Part shown: positions 23,110 to 36,717 of the stretch, piece after piece
How the letters are laid out: each line of letters opens with the position of its first letter
Numbering within the stretch: position 1 is the first letter of the stretch
NCBI GenBank assembly: GCA_963678705.1
Contig: OY783205.1
Location: forward strand, 15,562,001-15,626,000
DNA from: Panorpa germanica
Taxonomy: Eukaryota > Arthropoda > Insecta > Mecoptera > Panorpidae
Length of the DNA: 64,000 nt
Direction: 5' to 3'
Notes under the pieces: model-generated
The model's input: only the letters and a program-made list of their open reading frames with translations
Told to the model about the DNA's origin: nothing
Database searches by the model: none
Made by a program: the position numbers and the translations under genes

Positions 23110-26100
23110 TTTATGAATAGTAGTTCAATATATTTGGTGCATCTTTTGTTGCCTCAAATGTAATTGGGCAACACGGAAAACCATTTATTGTTGGTGAATA
23201 CCAATTTTCTTTGAACATTTTGAAAACAATGAAAAATCACCAAAACAAAAAAAGATATGCGTTTGGCTAGAAACGCAGTGAAAGACAGAATCTTGGATAT
23301 GGCCACAAATATAAGTCTCCAGCAAAAAATGGGCATAAATTCTTCAGGTATTGTTTTGTTGTAGATGTTTTAATTCGTGAAAAAAATACCTTCGCTGAAC
23401 TTTCTTGATTATTATTTAGTAAAATACTGGGTTTTTATTTTTTAACACTTATATTAACACACAATTTGAAATAAGAGGATACATATAACAATACAAAATA
23501 TGATGGTTCTTGATTTAATTAAATTTGCTCTTGTTGCTGGGTTGAGAGCTCTAGATGAAGTGGTCTGAAATTGCAACAGACCGCTTCAAACTCGAATATA
23601 AAACACAAAAGAGCAAATCCAAACTATATTTAATAACAGAAAGCATAATAATATAAAGAAATGAACAAATAAACAGAGACAATACAATATTTCAATTAAT
23701 CAAAAAAAAAAGTACAAAATATATTACATCAAATTGAGATTTTACTTTAACATAACTCCCAGGGTTGGAATTACTTAGGAATTCCTAAGCTTCCTGATTT
23801 GGGAGTATCGCTAAGTTGCGAACTGCTCTCTTGATGGGGCCTGTGGAAGTCTGCACTATAGCGACGCGTTGTTGTTGATCTGGACCAGATATCAATTCAG
23901 TAATTCGACCGAGGATCCAATTAAATGGAGGAGAATTATCGTCTTTTATTAGTACCAGCGAACCGATTGCCATTTCAGGTCCTGAAGTTACCTTCCACTT
24001 AGTTCGCTGTTGAAGGTGATGAATGTAATCCGATGTCCATCTGCGCCAGTAGTGTTGGATGCACTGTTGAACATAATTGAATCGAGGCAGCTTGCTCATA
24101 TTAGTAATATTTGAGGGATTTGGAATTGTAGTCAACGGGCGACCAATAAGATAGTGACCTGGGGTTACGGGTAGGAAATCGGAAGGATCGTTGGACATTG
24201 CATATAAAGGTCGAGAATTTAATATTGCTTCTATTTGGACCAATATAGTATAAGTGTCCTCGTATGTTAAGTTGGAATTTCCCAAAACCTTTTTTAAATG
24301 TGATTTTGTACTTTTAACATTAGATTCCCAAAGGTCACCAAAATGGGGAGATCTGGGTGGAATAAATTTTCAAGAAACTGATTGATCCGAAACTGAATTT
24401 ATTATTGTATTTTGATTTACCTTATTGGAAAGAAACTTGGACAACAAATTTTTTGACCCAACAAAATTCGTACCGTTATCAGAATATATGACGCTGGGTT
24501 TTCCACGGCGAGACATAAATCGTTTAAGTGCCGAAAGAAAGTTCTGCGTGGTTAAATCCGTCACTAATTTAAGGTGAACTGCCTTTGTGGAAAAACAAAT
24601 GAATAAGCATATATATGATTTAATTAAAATGCTCCCGCGACCTAATTTATTCTTAATCATTATGGGACCCGCATAATCAATTCCCGTTACCTTAAATGGA
24701 AATTCAAAGGTAACCCTATCACTGGGTAAATCACCCATTATCGGGTTAGGTAATTTAGGACGGTATTTAAAACAGGTGACGCAATTGTGAACTATTTTCT
24801 TTGCTAAGGACATACCTGATAATGGCCAAAATTTTTCGCGGAGAGAAAATAAAACCGCTTGAGGGCCAGCATGAAACATTCTTCTGTGTTCATAAATCAT
24901 TATTATTTTGGTCAAGGGGTGATCAGACGCTAAAACCACAGGGTGTTTTTTATTGAAGTCAAATTCTGAATGTTTTAATCGTCCACCAACACGTATAATT
25001 CCATGCTCGTCGATAAAAGGATTTAAAGACAGCAGTCTGCTTGACTTGTTTACGTGTTGGTTTTTAATCAAAAGTTCGAGTTCTGATGTAAAAGATTCCG
25101 ACTGTGATACTTTAATTAAAACGTTCATGGAAGTTTCTAGTTCAGATATGGTTAAAGGTCCAAAAGTTTTATTTTTAGGATTTGAACAATTTTTTATGCA
25201 ACGCATACAATATGCAGTGACTCTTTTTAAAGTCCTTAATGAGGAATATAAACTAAAAATGTTTAATGTTAATTCGACATTGGCGCTTATGATAGTAGGT
25301 TTCTTTTTGTCAGGTAAAGTGTCTACTATGAAGTTATTTAACGGCCATGTCTCATATGAATTAAATAACCAGGAAGGACCATTCCACCATAAAGTATTAT
25401 TCAACAAATTTTGGGGTTCTATACCTCTCGATATAAGATCAGCAGGATTAGACTCAGAGGCAATATGACGCCATTGCACTATAGACATCATATTACTCTG
25501 TATTTCTGAAATTCGATTTGCCACAAAAGTTCTTAATGTGCTCGGACTTAGTTTCAACCATGACAAAAATATAGTTGAATCGGACCAAAGATATATATTT
25601 GAAATTGTAATGGATAATGTGTTTGTCACTTTGGATGTCATTCTATTTAATATAATAGCTGAACATAGTTCAAGTCGAGGTATTGTTATGGTTTTTAATG
25701 GTGCGACTTTAGATTTTGAACAGAGAAGTGTTATATTGCAATTATTGTAAGAGTCGATACTCTTTAAATACAAGCATGCACCGTACGCTTTCTCAGATGC
25801 GTCACAGAATCCATGAAGTTCGTTTCTTAGGCTATTCCTTACTAAGGTGTGGCGTGGTATACTCAAAATGTTAAGTTTGCTCAGATTGACTATCAAAGAT
25901 GTCCAATTAGTATGTAACTTAAGTGGAATTGGATCATCCCAATTTAAATCATATGACCATAACATTTGCAATAGTATTTTAAAATTTATAATGTACGGTG
26001 AAAGAAATCCTAAAGGATCAAATATTTTAGATACAAATGACAAAATAGTTCGCTTTGTAATTATAACGGGAATATCAATGCTGGTAATGTTGTATTTAAA

Positions 26101-29100
26101 CGAATCAGTGTGAGGATTCCATTCTACGCCTAGGGTTCTTAATTTATTTGAATCGCCTAATTGAATGTTATTAATACAGTTATTTAATTGTTCGACTTGT
26201 TGAATTGAATCGGGAGAATTGGAAAACCATTTTCGCAGCTTAAATCCGGAGGCCTTTAAAATTGAGTCAATTTCTACACATTTATTTGATAATTCATCAA
26301 CTGTTTCCGAGCCAGTAAGTAAATCGTCTACATAAAAATCTTCTAATATCGCTTTAGACGCAATGGGATGCGTTAGTTTACACTCATATCCAAGCTGGCA
26401 GAGGCTTCTTATAGCTAAGAATGACGCAGACGCGGTTCCGTAGGTGACTGTATTTAATTGATATGACAATAATGGATCGCAAGGACTGGATCGCCATAGA
26501 ATCTGTTGAAGATTTCTTTGCGCAGGGTTTACCAAGACCTGTCGATACATCATTGCGATATCGGCAATAACTACATATGGGTATTGTCGAAATCTAAGTA
26601 GAATTGATAACAGGTCATTTTGGATTGTGGGTCCTACTGCCTGTAAATTATTTATTGAAATGCCTGAAGTGGTTTGCATTGACCCATCAATAACAACACG
26701 AAGTTTGCTGGTTGTGCTGCTAGGTTTTAGCACACCATGATGCGGTAAAAAAAATGAATTTTCTAATATATTTTGGTCAGGGTTAACGGTCATGTGATTT
26801 AATTTTATGTATTCGTTCATAAAATCGGAATATAACCTTTTAAGTTCTGGGTTTGCGATTAGTTTTTTTTCAAGTGAAAGAAATCTCTTCATTGCTAGAG
26901 ATTTGGATTCGCCAAGTAAGTTAGGGGATTCTTTGAATGGAATTGTGACTACAAATCGACCGTCTTCATTACGTGTCATGGTTTTTTGGTAATGAGTCTC
27001 GCATGCAATTTCTTCGTTGGTGTGAGGGTTTGCATTTTCCACAGACTCAATTTCCCAAAACTGCTGGAGTTGAGTTTGAATTTCCATGTTTTGTGACATA
27101 TAACAATGCATGGATCTAGTTCTATTACGCATTCCTGTGATAATCCATCCTAATACAGTTTTTTGAACTGATAAACCGTTTTTTCCAAGGCTCATTTTAC
27201 CAATGCTTAATAAATGCCAAAATATATCAGCGCCTAATAGTAAATCAATCCCTTTGGATTTAAAGAATAATGGATCAGCAAGTTTGACATATTTTGGTAA
27301 CTTTATATTTGGCGATTCAATGTCACAGGTGGGTACGTTATCTGTTATTTTGTTAATGACAAAACAACTCAATGGTTTTGAGAAAGTATTGTGCATTGAG
27401 TTCAAAATTATGTTTATTTTATTATTTATTTGGGTTCTGGACCGTCCCAAACCTAATACAGCAATATTGGCTAGTTCAAAGGGTAATTGTAACTGGTTTG
27501 CTAATTCTTTCGTAATAAAGCTAGTCTGGCTACCGCTATCGAGGAGGGCACGAGCCGTTACTAGTTTACCATTAGCATCAGGAATTTCAACTAGGGCTGT
27601 TGACAACAATACACTATTAGGGTCAGAAACCTGACCTGTGAGAGTGAATTTATTATTATTATCATGATTTGATTCTACAGTTGGGATAGAATTATGTAAA
27701 ATAGTGTTATGCCGCCCTTGGCATAAGTGACAATTAAAAACGGATGGACAACTTTCGGCAAAATGTCCAGGCCTTAAACAATTGAAGCATAGATTTTTTT
27801 TACCAATCTCAATGTATCTACCATCAATAGTGAGCTTAGAGATACTAGGACATTTATAAGTCAAATGTTTATCATTACAGAAGAAACAGGTAGCTATTTT
27901 AGTAGAAACAAGTGATTTGCGCAAATTTGACCTGGGGGTAGGTTTGTTATTATCCCTTGTTTCTAAGATTTCGGCTCTTTCTGATAATATTCTTAAAAGA
28001 GATTCGAAAGTGGGATTAGGTACTCTCGACTCCGGTGAAGAATACCACTTTTCCTGAGTATCTTTGTCAAGTTTCTTTAATGTAATGTGCGTAATGATAG
28101 CATCCCAACAATATTCTCGTGGTATTACGTTTTGTAGTGCCACTATATGTTTCCTTACGTGCGTGGTAATGGTTCTTAAGTTGGCACTGGATTCAATATT
28201 TGTGGATGGCGTGTCTATAAAGGATTGCAAGTGATGAGCGATAATTAGTCGCTTATTATCATATCTATCTAATAGAAGTTGCCATGCTGAGTTGTAATTT
28301 TCTGGTGTTACTTCCACGGACGTAATAACCTCTAGAGCATCACCGATTAGTAAGTTTCTTAAATGATAAAATTTTGTGGAGAAATCGTATTTTTGTTTGG
28401 AATGTACTAAACTAATGAACATGGACTTAAACTGTGACCATTCCGTAATATCTCCACTAAAGACTTTAATTTCTATTTTCCGTAATTGTTCTGAGTCCGT
28501 ATGTCCGCTACAGCATTGGTTATTACTTTCTTTGATTTTAAATTTTGAATTTTCTGATTCATCAATTACTTTATTCAGTAACGCCATTAATTTACTATAT
28601 TTTTTTATGAAATCATTTACATCGACGTCTATTTTACTTATTTCTGTTTCATCTTCAGAACCGCATAATATCTCTCTTTCTAGGGCAATGGATTTAAATT
28701 GATCTAGAAGTGGATTAAGTAGGGAAAGTCGTATTTTTATTTCACTTAGCTCATATGTTGTTGCGTCGTTGGGATTAATTAGTTTAGACTCTTCGATATG
28801 CAAATTCAGTTCTTTAGTTAATGCTGCGCTTTGAATTTTCAGCTTTTTTGCCAATGCCATTGTAAACGAATAGTAAAATTATTTTATGCAAAATTAAAAA
28901 ATGTGGAATAAAGATTTTATAATAGAAAACAATCAAATTATTTATAATTAAATTGATATTATACTGAACTGATACAAAACTGTTGAGTATAAACACCAAC
29001 CAAAACAATGCCTTAAAAATAAACTGAATAGATTGTGACGTCACACTATTGTGCTTCAATAGAATAGAAAAAATGAATAATACTTTTACAATAGAATTGT

Positions 29101-31690
29101 TTAGATAGGGTATCAATATTGCAATTTATAGGAATTCTGGACAAACGTTTGCCTGGTAGATAAATTGATATGACTATTTGGTAAACCGAAGAAGTTGATT
29201 TTTAATAAATAATACGTACAAACATTAAACTCATCAAATAGATTAATAGAAAAAACTCCAAAATAAGATACTTTGTACAATTTATGAGGACGATAGTGCA
29301 TGTAATAAATATAGGAAAAATAATATAATAGGAAATTCCCAGGTCACTTACTAATTTAAATGATCTATCCACTATGAGACTGCCTCGTGATGATATTAAA
29401 ACGCTGGATGCGGATGTCTGGCCACGATGAAGCTTGCTCGTATGGATGGTGTTTTCCAAGTTCTTGAAGATAATTTTCTTTCGAATGCTCAGTGGAAATT
29501 CTCCGTTTGTAAGACGTTGAATTTATTCGACGCTCGAAGGACCAATGTTTTTGTTGTAGATGTTTTAATTCGTGAAAAAAATACCTTCGCTGAACTTTCT
29601 TGATTATTATTTAGTAAAATACTGGGTTTTTATTTTTTAACACTTATATTAACACACAATTTGAAATAAGAGGATACATATAACAATACAAAATATGATG
29701 GTTCTTGATTTAATTAAATTTGCTCTTGTTGCTGGGTTGAGAGCTCTAGATGAAGTGGTCTGAAATTGCAACAGACCGCTTCAAACTCGAATATAAAACA
29801 CAAAAGAGCAAATCCAAACTATATTTAATAACAGAAAGCATAATAATATAAAGAAATGAACAAATAAACAGAGACAATACAATATTTCAATTAATCAAAA
29901 AAAAGTACAAAATATATTACATCAAATTGAGATTTTACTTTAACAGGTATATTTTCTCTCTGTCTTGATGAGAGCATTGTCATAACTTGATCAGCGCGTT
30001 TAGCAATTTTTATTCGTTACGCAGATGGAAATAATATCAAAGAAGAAATGGTTAGTCTAACATTATTAGCAACAACAACAAAAGAAATAGATAGGCTGAA
30101 AAAGAAATTGATCCTTCCAAAATTGTTTCTGTAACGACTGATGGTGCCCGCAATATATTCTGGGTTTTCATTGTATCATACACCAACAGGCTTTGTCTGC
30201 AAGGGCTGGTTTAAAGTCACTGGACGGTATTATGATTCTTGTTTTACTGATGTACAACAACGTCCGATGGTTAAGTTGTTGAAGAGTTCTTCAGAGACTC
30301 GTTGATTGTTTTGATGAAATTAGACTTCTTTTGAATAACGACAAATTAATTGAAAAATTTAACCAATTAATGGACATTGAATGGATTTCAAAACTCATGT
30401 TTTTTATTGACCTGTGTTCGCACTTAAATGAATTAAAAATGACACTGCAAGGTGGTACTAAGACAATTATTATAATATTTGTTATTAATAAGCTTTCGAA
30501 ACTAAATTAGAAATTTTTAATCGGGACATTATTTCAAACTTATACAAATATTTTTCATACACAAGTTAACTCTTTGCAAATTTAGATTTCCAAAAAAAAA
30601 ATGACAAAATCAACAAAAAAATTTCTGAAATTATTCAGCCTCTAATGAACGAATTTACTTTAAGATTTAAAAAATTCAAAACATTTGCAGAAACATCGAA
30701 ACTCATTATGTTCCCAGACACGATATCGGAAGATAAGCTTAATATAAAGATTATTGAGTGCCTCAATTTAGATGTTGATATGCAATTGATTGATTTCAAT
30801 CCAATTTTATATGGAAACAAAAGCTAGTCGATTTGAGAAATGAACTAGAAACTATTGAAAATAATTCATTACTGACTACCTGAATGCAGAAGAAGAATTA
30901 TCAAAAACAAGGAATGCCATTCCTGCAATATTTAGTTCTTCCAAGAAACTGGCTATAGCTATTCTATCAACTTTTTCTTCCACATATGCGTGTGAATCAG
31001 CTTTTTCTGAATTGAATTTTACAAAAAACAAATTTAGAAATAAAACGACTGAAGAATCCAGTGCAGCATGTGTTTTATTATAAGTAGAATAATATGATCC
31101 TGACATTAAATATTTGTCTACCAATTAGCAACAACAAAAATCCCATTGACTGATTTAATTTACCAACAATTAGAATTCTTTTACTTACATTTTTTTTAAA
31201 CTTTTTTTTCGATTAGAAGAAGTATTGATCTAATCTAGGAGAATTGTGATTGTGAAAATCGGAGTTGAAGAAAAATTCCAAAATTATATTAAATTTTTCT
31301 TTAGATTTTAAAATTTTTGATCTCTCTGCAAATGAATAAGTATGATGTTTAATTGGTCAATTTTGATACTGGTAATATATTCCTATTTTTGCTTAGTCCC
31401 CTTGTTCTTGTACGTCTTGGAAACTATTATTACGTATTCACATTTTGTAGCGTTAGTATTTGTTTTTTTTTGTACATCCACAGATTGTTACTATGATGCT
31501 ACAAGGTAAAAGGATTATGTATAAAAGCATAATATATATTTAGTTTAGATTTTGTATATTAATTTTTGTAATTGTCTAAATAAAATTCTGAAACTCTTAT
31601 TCTTATATCAATTTTTTCTATAATAATATAATTTTCTAATAATATTTGTAATTTTCTGGAATTCGCACATAAAAAAGTTCGCCACATCTG
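23110..31690 (+). mobile_element. hAT transposon, 5'-truncated, interrupted by a BEL/Pao element
   Basis: The hAT parts are 23,110-23,351 and 29,946-31,690. The right end, TTCGCCACATCTG at 31,678-31,690, is the inverted counterpart of the left terminus CAGTGGTGGCGAAC kept in the copy at 57,332. It is followed by GCTTATTA, the same 8 bp that precede the left terminus in that copy, so this is the hAT target duplication. The coding remnant shows ARNAVKDRILDMATN, SLCLDE-like and ACESAFSELNF, the C-terminal dimerisation region. The frames are broken by stops and indels. Confidence 0.8.
23352..29945 (-). mobile_element. BEL/Pao LTR retrotransposon, nearly whole and young
   Basis: Fossil entry. LTRs of about 400 bp lie at 23,352-23,752 and 29,546-29,945 and differ, as far as I can see, only in lengths of single-base runs. 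A 5-bp target duplication GGTAT flanks them (23,347-23,351; 29,946-29,950). A tRNA-like primer site (GAAGGACCA on the + strand) adjoins the 29.5-kb LTR. Reading leftward the parts are gag with zinc knuckles (about 27.7-28.86 kb), protease with LLDSGSQTSF (about 27.5 kb), RT with FYVDDLLTG (about 26.3 kb), RNase H (about 25.8 kb) and integrase (about 23.8-25.0 kb). It looks almost whole, with about one break in the frame. It sits inside the hAT fossil. Age: very recent. Confidence 0.93.
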
Positions 31691-31979
31691 GCTTATTAGA
31701 TCACAAACTTCAATAGTAAATGAGTGACGTCATAACTTTGACTAATAATTATGCGTTAAAACAGAAATTAAAATGTCGAAATTTCGGTATTTGAAAAAAT
31801 TTATATAAAATAACTTTTAACAGATCTAACCAAAGATAAGTAGTTTACCAGCCTTTTGCTAACACATTTAAAAAAGCGTATTGCAAACCCATTACAATTG
31901 GACGAAAACCAACATTAGCACCATCTATGGTTCAAAACCATAGTACATTTTTTGTTTATTTCTTATTGGAAATGATAGA

Positions 31980-33480
31980 TCTACCTGTTAGTTATGTACC
32001 CCCACCCTAAGGTATTCAGATTCTCCTTTACCTAAACGTGTTTATGGCTTAAGCTGGTTCATTATTTTCTACACTCAAGTGAGATCGTACAAATCTTTCC
32101 AATCCTACTCAAATGCACATGCATAAATACTTTCTTTACCTAATTTAACTACTTACAAATAATAATTGTAAAACCAGGTTCTTCGACATTATATTTATCA
32201 CTATACCGCTGAACTATCGAAGAAGGAACGTTACACTGAAGACTAGCTTACTGCCATCCGAGTCTGCAATCTAGACAATCAGGTACGTGTCCAGCTTATC
32301 TTATTCAACATCCTTTCTTTAATTTAATATCCACATGCCATCATACATCTTGATCCTTTCCTTACAAAATCTTGCAACTTCGCATCGTACATGTTAGACA
32401 TATTTAAGGAAGTACTAGAATTTTCAAAAAATCGATTTTTTTAATTTTTGATATTTCGAAAGTAATGTCTGTTAAAAATGTGATTTTAATTATTTTTAGG
32501 AATATTGCCGATAGCTGCGTTTCCACAGCCGTTTTAGCATATATCTATAGCATATTTAAAACTTTCATCTTATTTAATTCAAAATTACTAATTTTGGAAT
32601 GGAATTGGAATTGTCGTAAACTTTAATATGTTATTCACAACATCAATTGCTATTGTTGGAACTAGAATCATTTCTTTATTTTAATAATTTGGTATCTTTT
32701 TCGTTAAGCAACTGGTAAAAAAACACCGTTTATAGAATTCCAATTTCAAAAGCGCGCCATTTTGTCAAATTTTAATATTTCTTTTTCTCTCTTGTTCCGA
32801 CCATAACTATACTAATACTTATTAATAATAGTTTTGGTAATTAATTCTTAGATATATAGAAGAGCCAAAATCGGCAACGCCGCCCAGGTCTAATTTTTTG
32901 ACAGTATCTACCTTATTTAGGGTCTCTATATTTTTGATTTCAAAACTTTTGTTTAATAATAAGTCTGAAAAGTTAAAATATCGTTTTTCGTTAATTTTAT
33001 TATAGAAATACAATCCTCAAAATACTTTAAACATTCGAGCTCTAGACCACCGTCTCTCCTTAAGTACCAGACGATAAATACCTCAACACAATCCTTTGAC
33101 CGAATGGCGCCATTTTTATTAAACTTAAGGGATCAGGTAGAAACCCACAATAAATACCCTATTTAAATTCAATTGATAACTGCACTTAAACATTTCTAAA
33201 AACTGCTATATTATACCCCATTCACTTCATTCTCTATTCAATTATTGCATCCTGTCGGCACTAAATAAGTTAGAAATTAAGAGCGCTGCGTTAAAGGTAG
33301 ACTTATCGTCACATGGTACGTATTGTGAAACCTCTGACATACCTAAACGCAGTAACTACGATCTTTGTGTGATTAAGATAAAAAAGGCCTATCGTGTTGC
33401 GCTCTTAAAGCAATTTAAGCACATGAAAATAAACAGTTCTATCACTGAAAGTGACAAAAAACAAAGTAGGGTTATAAATT
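31980..33480 (+). mobile_element. Old BEL/Pao fragment: leader and gag start (block 1)
   Basis: Fossil entry. This stretch recurs in all three blocks (also 39.7-45.0 kb and 60.5-62.6 kb). Near its right end a frame reads YDLCVIKIKKAY and KQFKHMKINSS, which resembles the N-terminal gag of the intact BEL at 28.8 kb (KIQSAAL, LLDQFK). The long non-coding part before it is then the LTR and leader. Broken, only the first part kept. Assignment by similarity of short stretches; the LTR edge is not resolved. Age: older than the block duplication. Confidence 0.5.
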
Positions 33481-33530
33481 ATAATATAATTTAAAAACTA
33501 TTAATATATTATATTATAATTAATAAAGCC

Positions 33531-33728
33531 ATTAATTTCACGTCCAGATAACTATTGCTGTAATGACCATTAAAATTAAACAATGAAAGGGCCACCCCGC
33601 TCCGGCAATTTTTAAAATGTAGTACATAAGCTAACTGTTCTGTTAAGACTTTTCTAGCGACAAATTTAATTTTAAATTTTTATTTACATTTTTATAGGTG
33701 TAATCAAGATCTCCTCAACGCAATCGTC
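33531..33728 (+). promoter_or_regulatory. Conserved upstream block of F-box/LRR gene 1
   Basis: About 200 bp (from ATTAATTTCACGTCCAGATA through AAGGGCCACCCCGCTCCGG to the ATG) are strongly conserved before all three gene copies. An acceptor-like TTTTTATAG ends at 33,697, 31 bp before the start codon, suggesting a short non-coding first exon further upstream. Promoter function is inferred only from conservation and position. Confidence 0.45.
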
Positions 33729-36082
33729 ATGGAAACGTCCATGGAAACTTTAGATACTTATAGTGTGTCGCTGATACTGTCATATCTACAGTACAACGAC
33801 GTACTTAATTTTAATACAGTGTTTCGTGGACAATTCGAACCTGTGGATAAACATTGGCAGAGTCTTCGAGTGCTCGATGTTGACGAATTTCTAGACAACC
33901 AAATCTCTACAATTGATTTATCATTGATTAAGAATTTACGGACTCTGAAGTTAACTAGAAAGCGATATTTAGAGGATTTTGAAGAACTTCCTATTTCCAT
34001 CAGCACACATTGCCATCGAATAGAAGTTTTGAACATACCTGCGATACCATTGATAAAAGAAGATGTGGTAGCATTAAGCAGTCTGACCACGTTGAAGTCA
34101 CTTTCAATTAACTGCGGAAAAGTTGATGATAATGTGTTGGGACAGTTATTTCAAAGCAATCGCGGGCTTCGGGAAGTTACCATTCGTGATTTTAATTATA
34201 CACCTATTAATGGAATGTGTTTTAAGAAATTACGAAAATCAATTAAGTCACTAACATTGATTGGATTCAGACAACTAAATCTTAACATACTTTTAAGGTG
34301 CATGAAAAATTGGCAGTTGGAATCACTGTATTTAGACACCAAATTAGATCTAGACCAGATGCGAATATTAAGTAGACAGACCAGTTTTAAATCACTGCAT
34401 ATTGAATTGACAGATGACTCAATGTTACAAATATTATTACAAAATAATCCTCAACTTGTCGAGTTACATGTTAAATTGTTGGTTGTGGAACCAAGTAGTC
34501 ACTTCTTTAGATATTTGCCTCTAAAATTGAAAAAACTTAGTCTTAAAGGAAACTTTCTATTTAGTGATAATATCTTATTTGAGCGTTTGAAAATTTTAGA
34601 TCTGGATTCCTTGCAAATATGTGAGGATGTAACATTTTCTCACGAACTTGAATACAACTTGGTTGGAAGTTTAGTGGAACTATTACCTAACTTAAGGACA
34701 CTTACGCTTCCTGTGTCTCAATCGATGTCATTCCAGTCACTAAGAGAATTAACAAAACTAACAACTCTTCAATTGCATGTACCGGCTATAGAAATTGACA
34801 ACGTATTAAAAGTGATTTCCGAAAATTGTCTAAACTTACAAGATATTGATTTATTCGAACCTACAAATCTTTCAAAAGAAGGAGTAGCGCACCTTGTTAA
34901 ACTACCGAAATTAAAAAAATTTAGTATATTTTATGCGGGTGAATTATTTAACGCAGACTGTCTGACCATTTTAAGTGGATGCAAAACTTTGGAAATGGTT
35001 AGAATTGGACATTGTGCAGTTATTGAACAAAGCTTTTCATTACCGCTGCTGGTGAATGACACACTAAGAGTAAGTATCAACACTGACCAATTTCTTTCGT
35101 CAACAATTTAAAATTTAATTGGGTAGATTCCTATTTTTCAAATGGGATATGTTAAAGCGTTATTGAATGTTTCAATTTAAAACTGTTTTTACGCTATAAG
35201 CCAACAACAGCTTGTTTAAATATTTTAAGTGTTACTTAAGCGTTTATTATTCTGTTCATGTGTTAGATTATTTGACTATTTTTTAATTATTTTTATTAGT
35301 TAGTCTGACTTATCTTTTATCCTATACACAACAAAAACAGAACAGAAAATATAAAAGATTAGGACGCATCAGTTTTTTTTTTTTGTAAATTATAAAATAA
35401 TAAAATAGGTTTCTACTAAATAATTTATTCTGATTTGTTTGTTCACAGTTTATTGAATTCGTGGACGATGAATTTGAATACTCCAATGACGATTTTACTC
35501 AGATGGTTGAAAGACTAGTGGATAAAATCAATCAACAGACTGACCGGAAGCAGATTTTAACAGTGACTTTTCCATTTTATTTTCTACAACTCAACGGGGT
35601 ATGTACAAATTAAGCTGATATTTTAAACGATTTGGTTTTATGTAACTTAGTTTAAAATCGGTGCAGAGATGGCGTGATAGAATATGTTAATCTTGTAATA
35701 TAGTTACTTGTTACAATAACATATTTTTGCGGTTCATTTATCATAAAAAAGTTTACCTATTACATAATATTTTTTGCTTAATAATATGTAAGGATACATA
35801 ATAAAAGATATTTTTCGACATAAATTACTAAAGAATTTTATGTAAGATTATGTAAAGAAATTATATTTCTTTATTTGGGAACACTCATCAGAGATATTAC
35901 AACTGCATTCTGCAACTACATGTATTTACACATTTTTGTCATTTCAACTTTTAAATATTCTAATGAATTTTGTTTTTCAGATTCTTCGAATGACAAGGTT
36001 ACCTCGTTTACTGCAGCTAAGAGATTTCATAGACAACGAAATTTATTTAAATGAAATATATCATCATGATGAAATTTTTTAA
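33729..36082 (+). CDS. F-box/LRR protein, gene 1 (three coding exons, intact)
   Basis: Exons are 33,729-35,069, 35,449-35,598 and 35,981-36,082; all junctions are GT-AG in phase 0, giving 530 aa. Residues about 8-50 (ILSYLQYNDVLNF, then KHWQSLRVLDV) look like an F-box, the Skp1-binding module of SCF ubiquitin ligases. Residues about 60-440 hold roughly 15 LRR-like strands spaced about 24-30 residues (LRTLKL, IEVLNI, LKSLSI, LKKLSLKG, LKILDLDSL, LTTLQLHV). Exons 2-3 add an acidic, non-LRR tail. No signal peptide or membrane segment. AATAAA is at 36,206. The last exon stops 11 codons earlier than copy 2 (TAA versus TAT). Substrate-recruiting role in ubiquitination is inferred from the fold; the substrate is unknown. 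Confidence 0.8.
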
Positions 36083-36717
36083 TTCTTTAAACATAACACA
36101 CAAATATTATGTACAATAATTTGGAGAAGTTTGCGTTTGTTCATTGTAAAAGTGTAAATATTATTAATGTGTAATAACAGCTGTTTCCATCGCTACATAT
36201 AATATAATAAAATTTATAAATAATAACATTATTGGTTTTTATTCATTAGCTAATAAGAAAAGGTACATTTTCTAATATTCAGTATTAAAATATATATACC
36301 AAATAACTGCCAATTTTCGTAAAAATATTAAACGTTTTTTTTAAAGATTTTAGAATAAAGCACTAGAATTGAATTTTTTAGAAATAAATTATTAGGAATG
36401 TAGAAGTCTGCTTAAAATTACATCGATTTTCAACTTTATGATCGACTTTAATAATTTAGACTTTCCGATTTCCTAATCGATTTGTAATAGTTTTATGAAC
36501 TATTATTTTCAAATATTTTTCTTTGATAAGATTTTAACAAATAAATATTAAATACATTTTTAATTTTTTCTATTTTGTAATAATATGCCACGTTACAATC
36601 TGTTACAATAAGTATGAACAATAACGACCTATGCTAAAAATGAAATTTAACCTAGATAAGAAATAGTCGTCCAGTGACGGCTATAATTATAATTAATATT
36701 AAAATAATATGTTAGAG
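36083..36717. other. 3' flank of gene 1
   Basis: The first about 350 bp match the 3' flank of copy 2 (55,867-56,150), including the CAGCTGTTT and GGTTTTTA stretches, and so belong to the duplicated block. The rest shows nothing recognisable. Confidence 0.6.

Noticed and set aside
24953-28702. Several open frames on the + strand across the BEL element
   Set aside because: They are antisense to a clear gag-pol region with full domain order and have no domains of their own.
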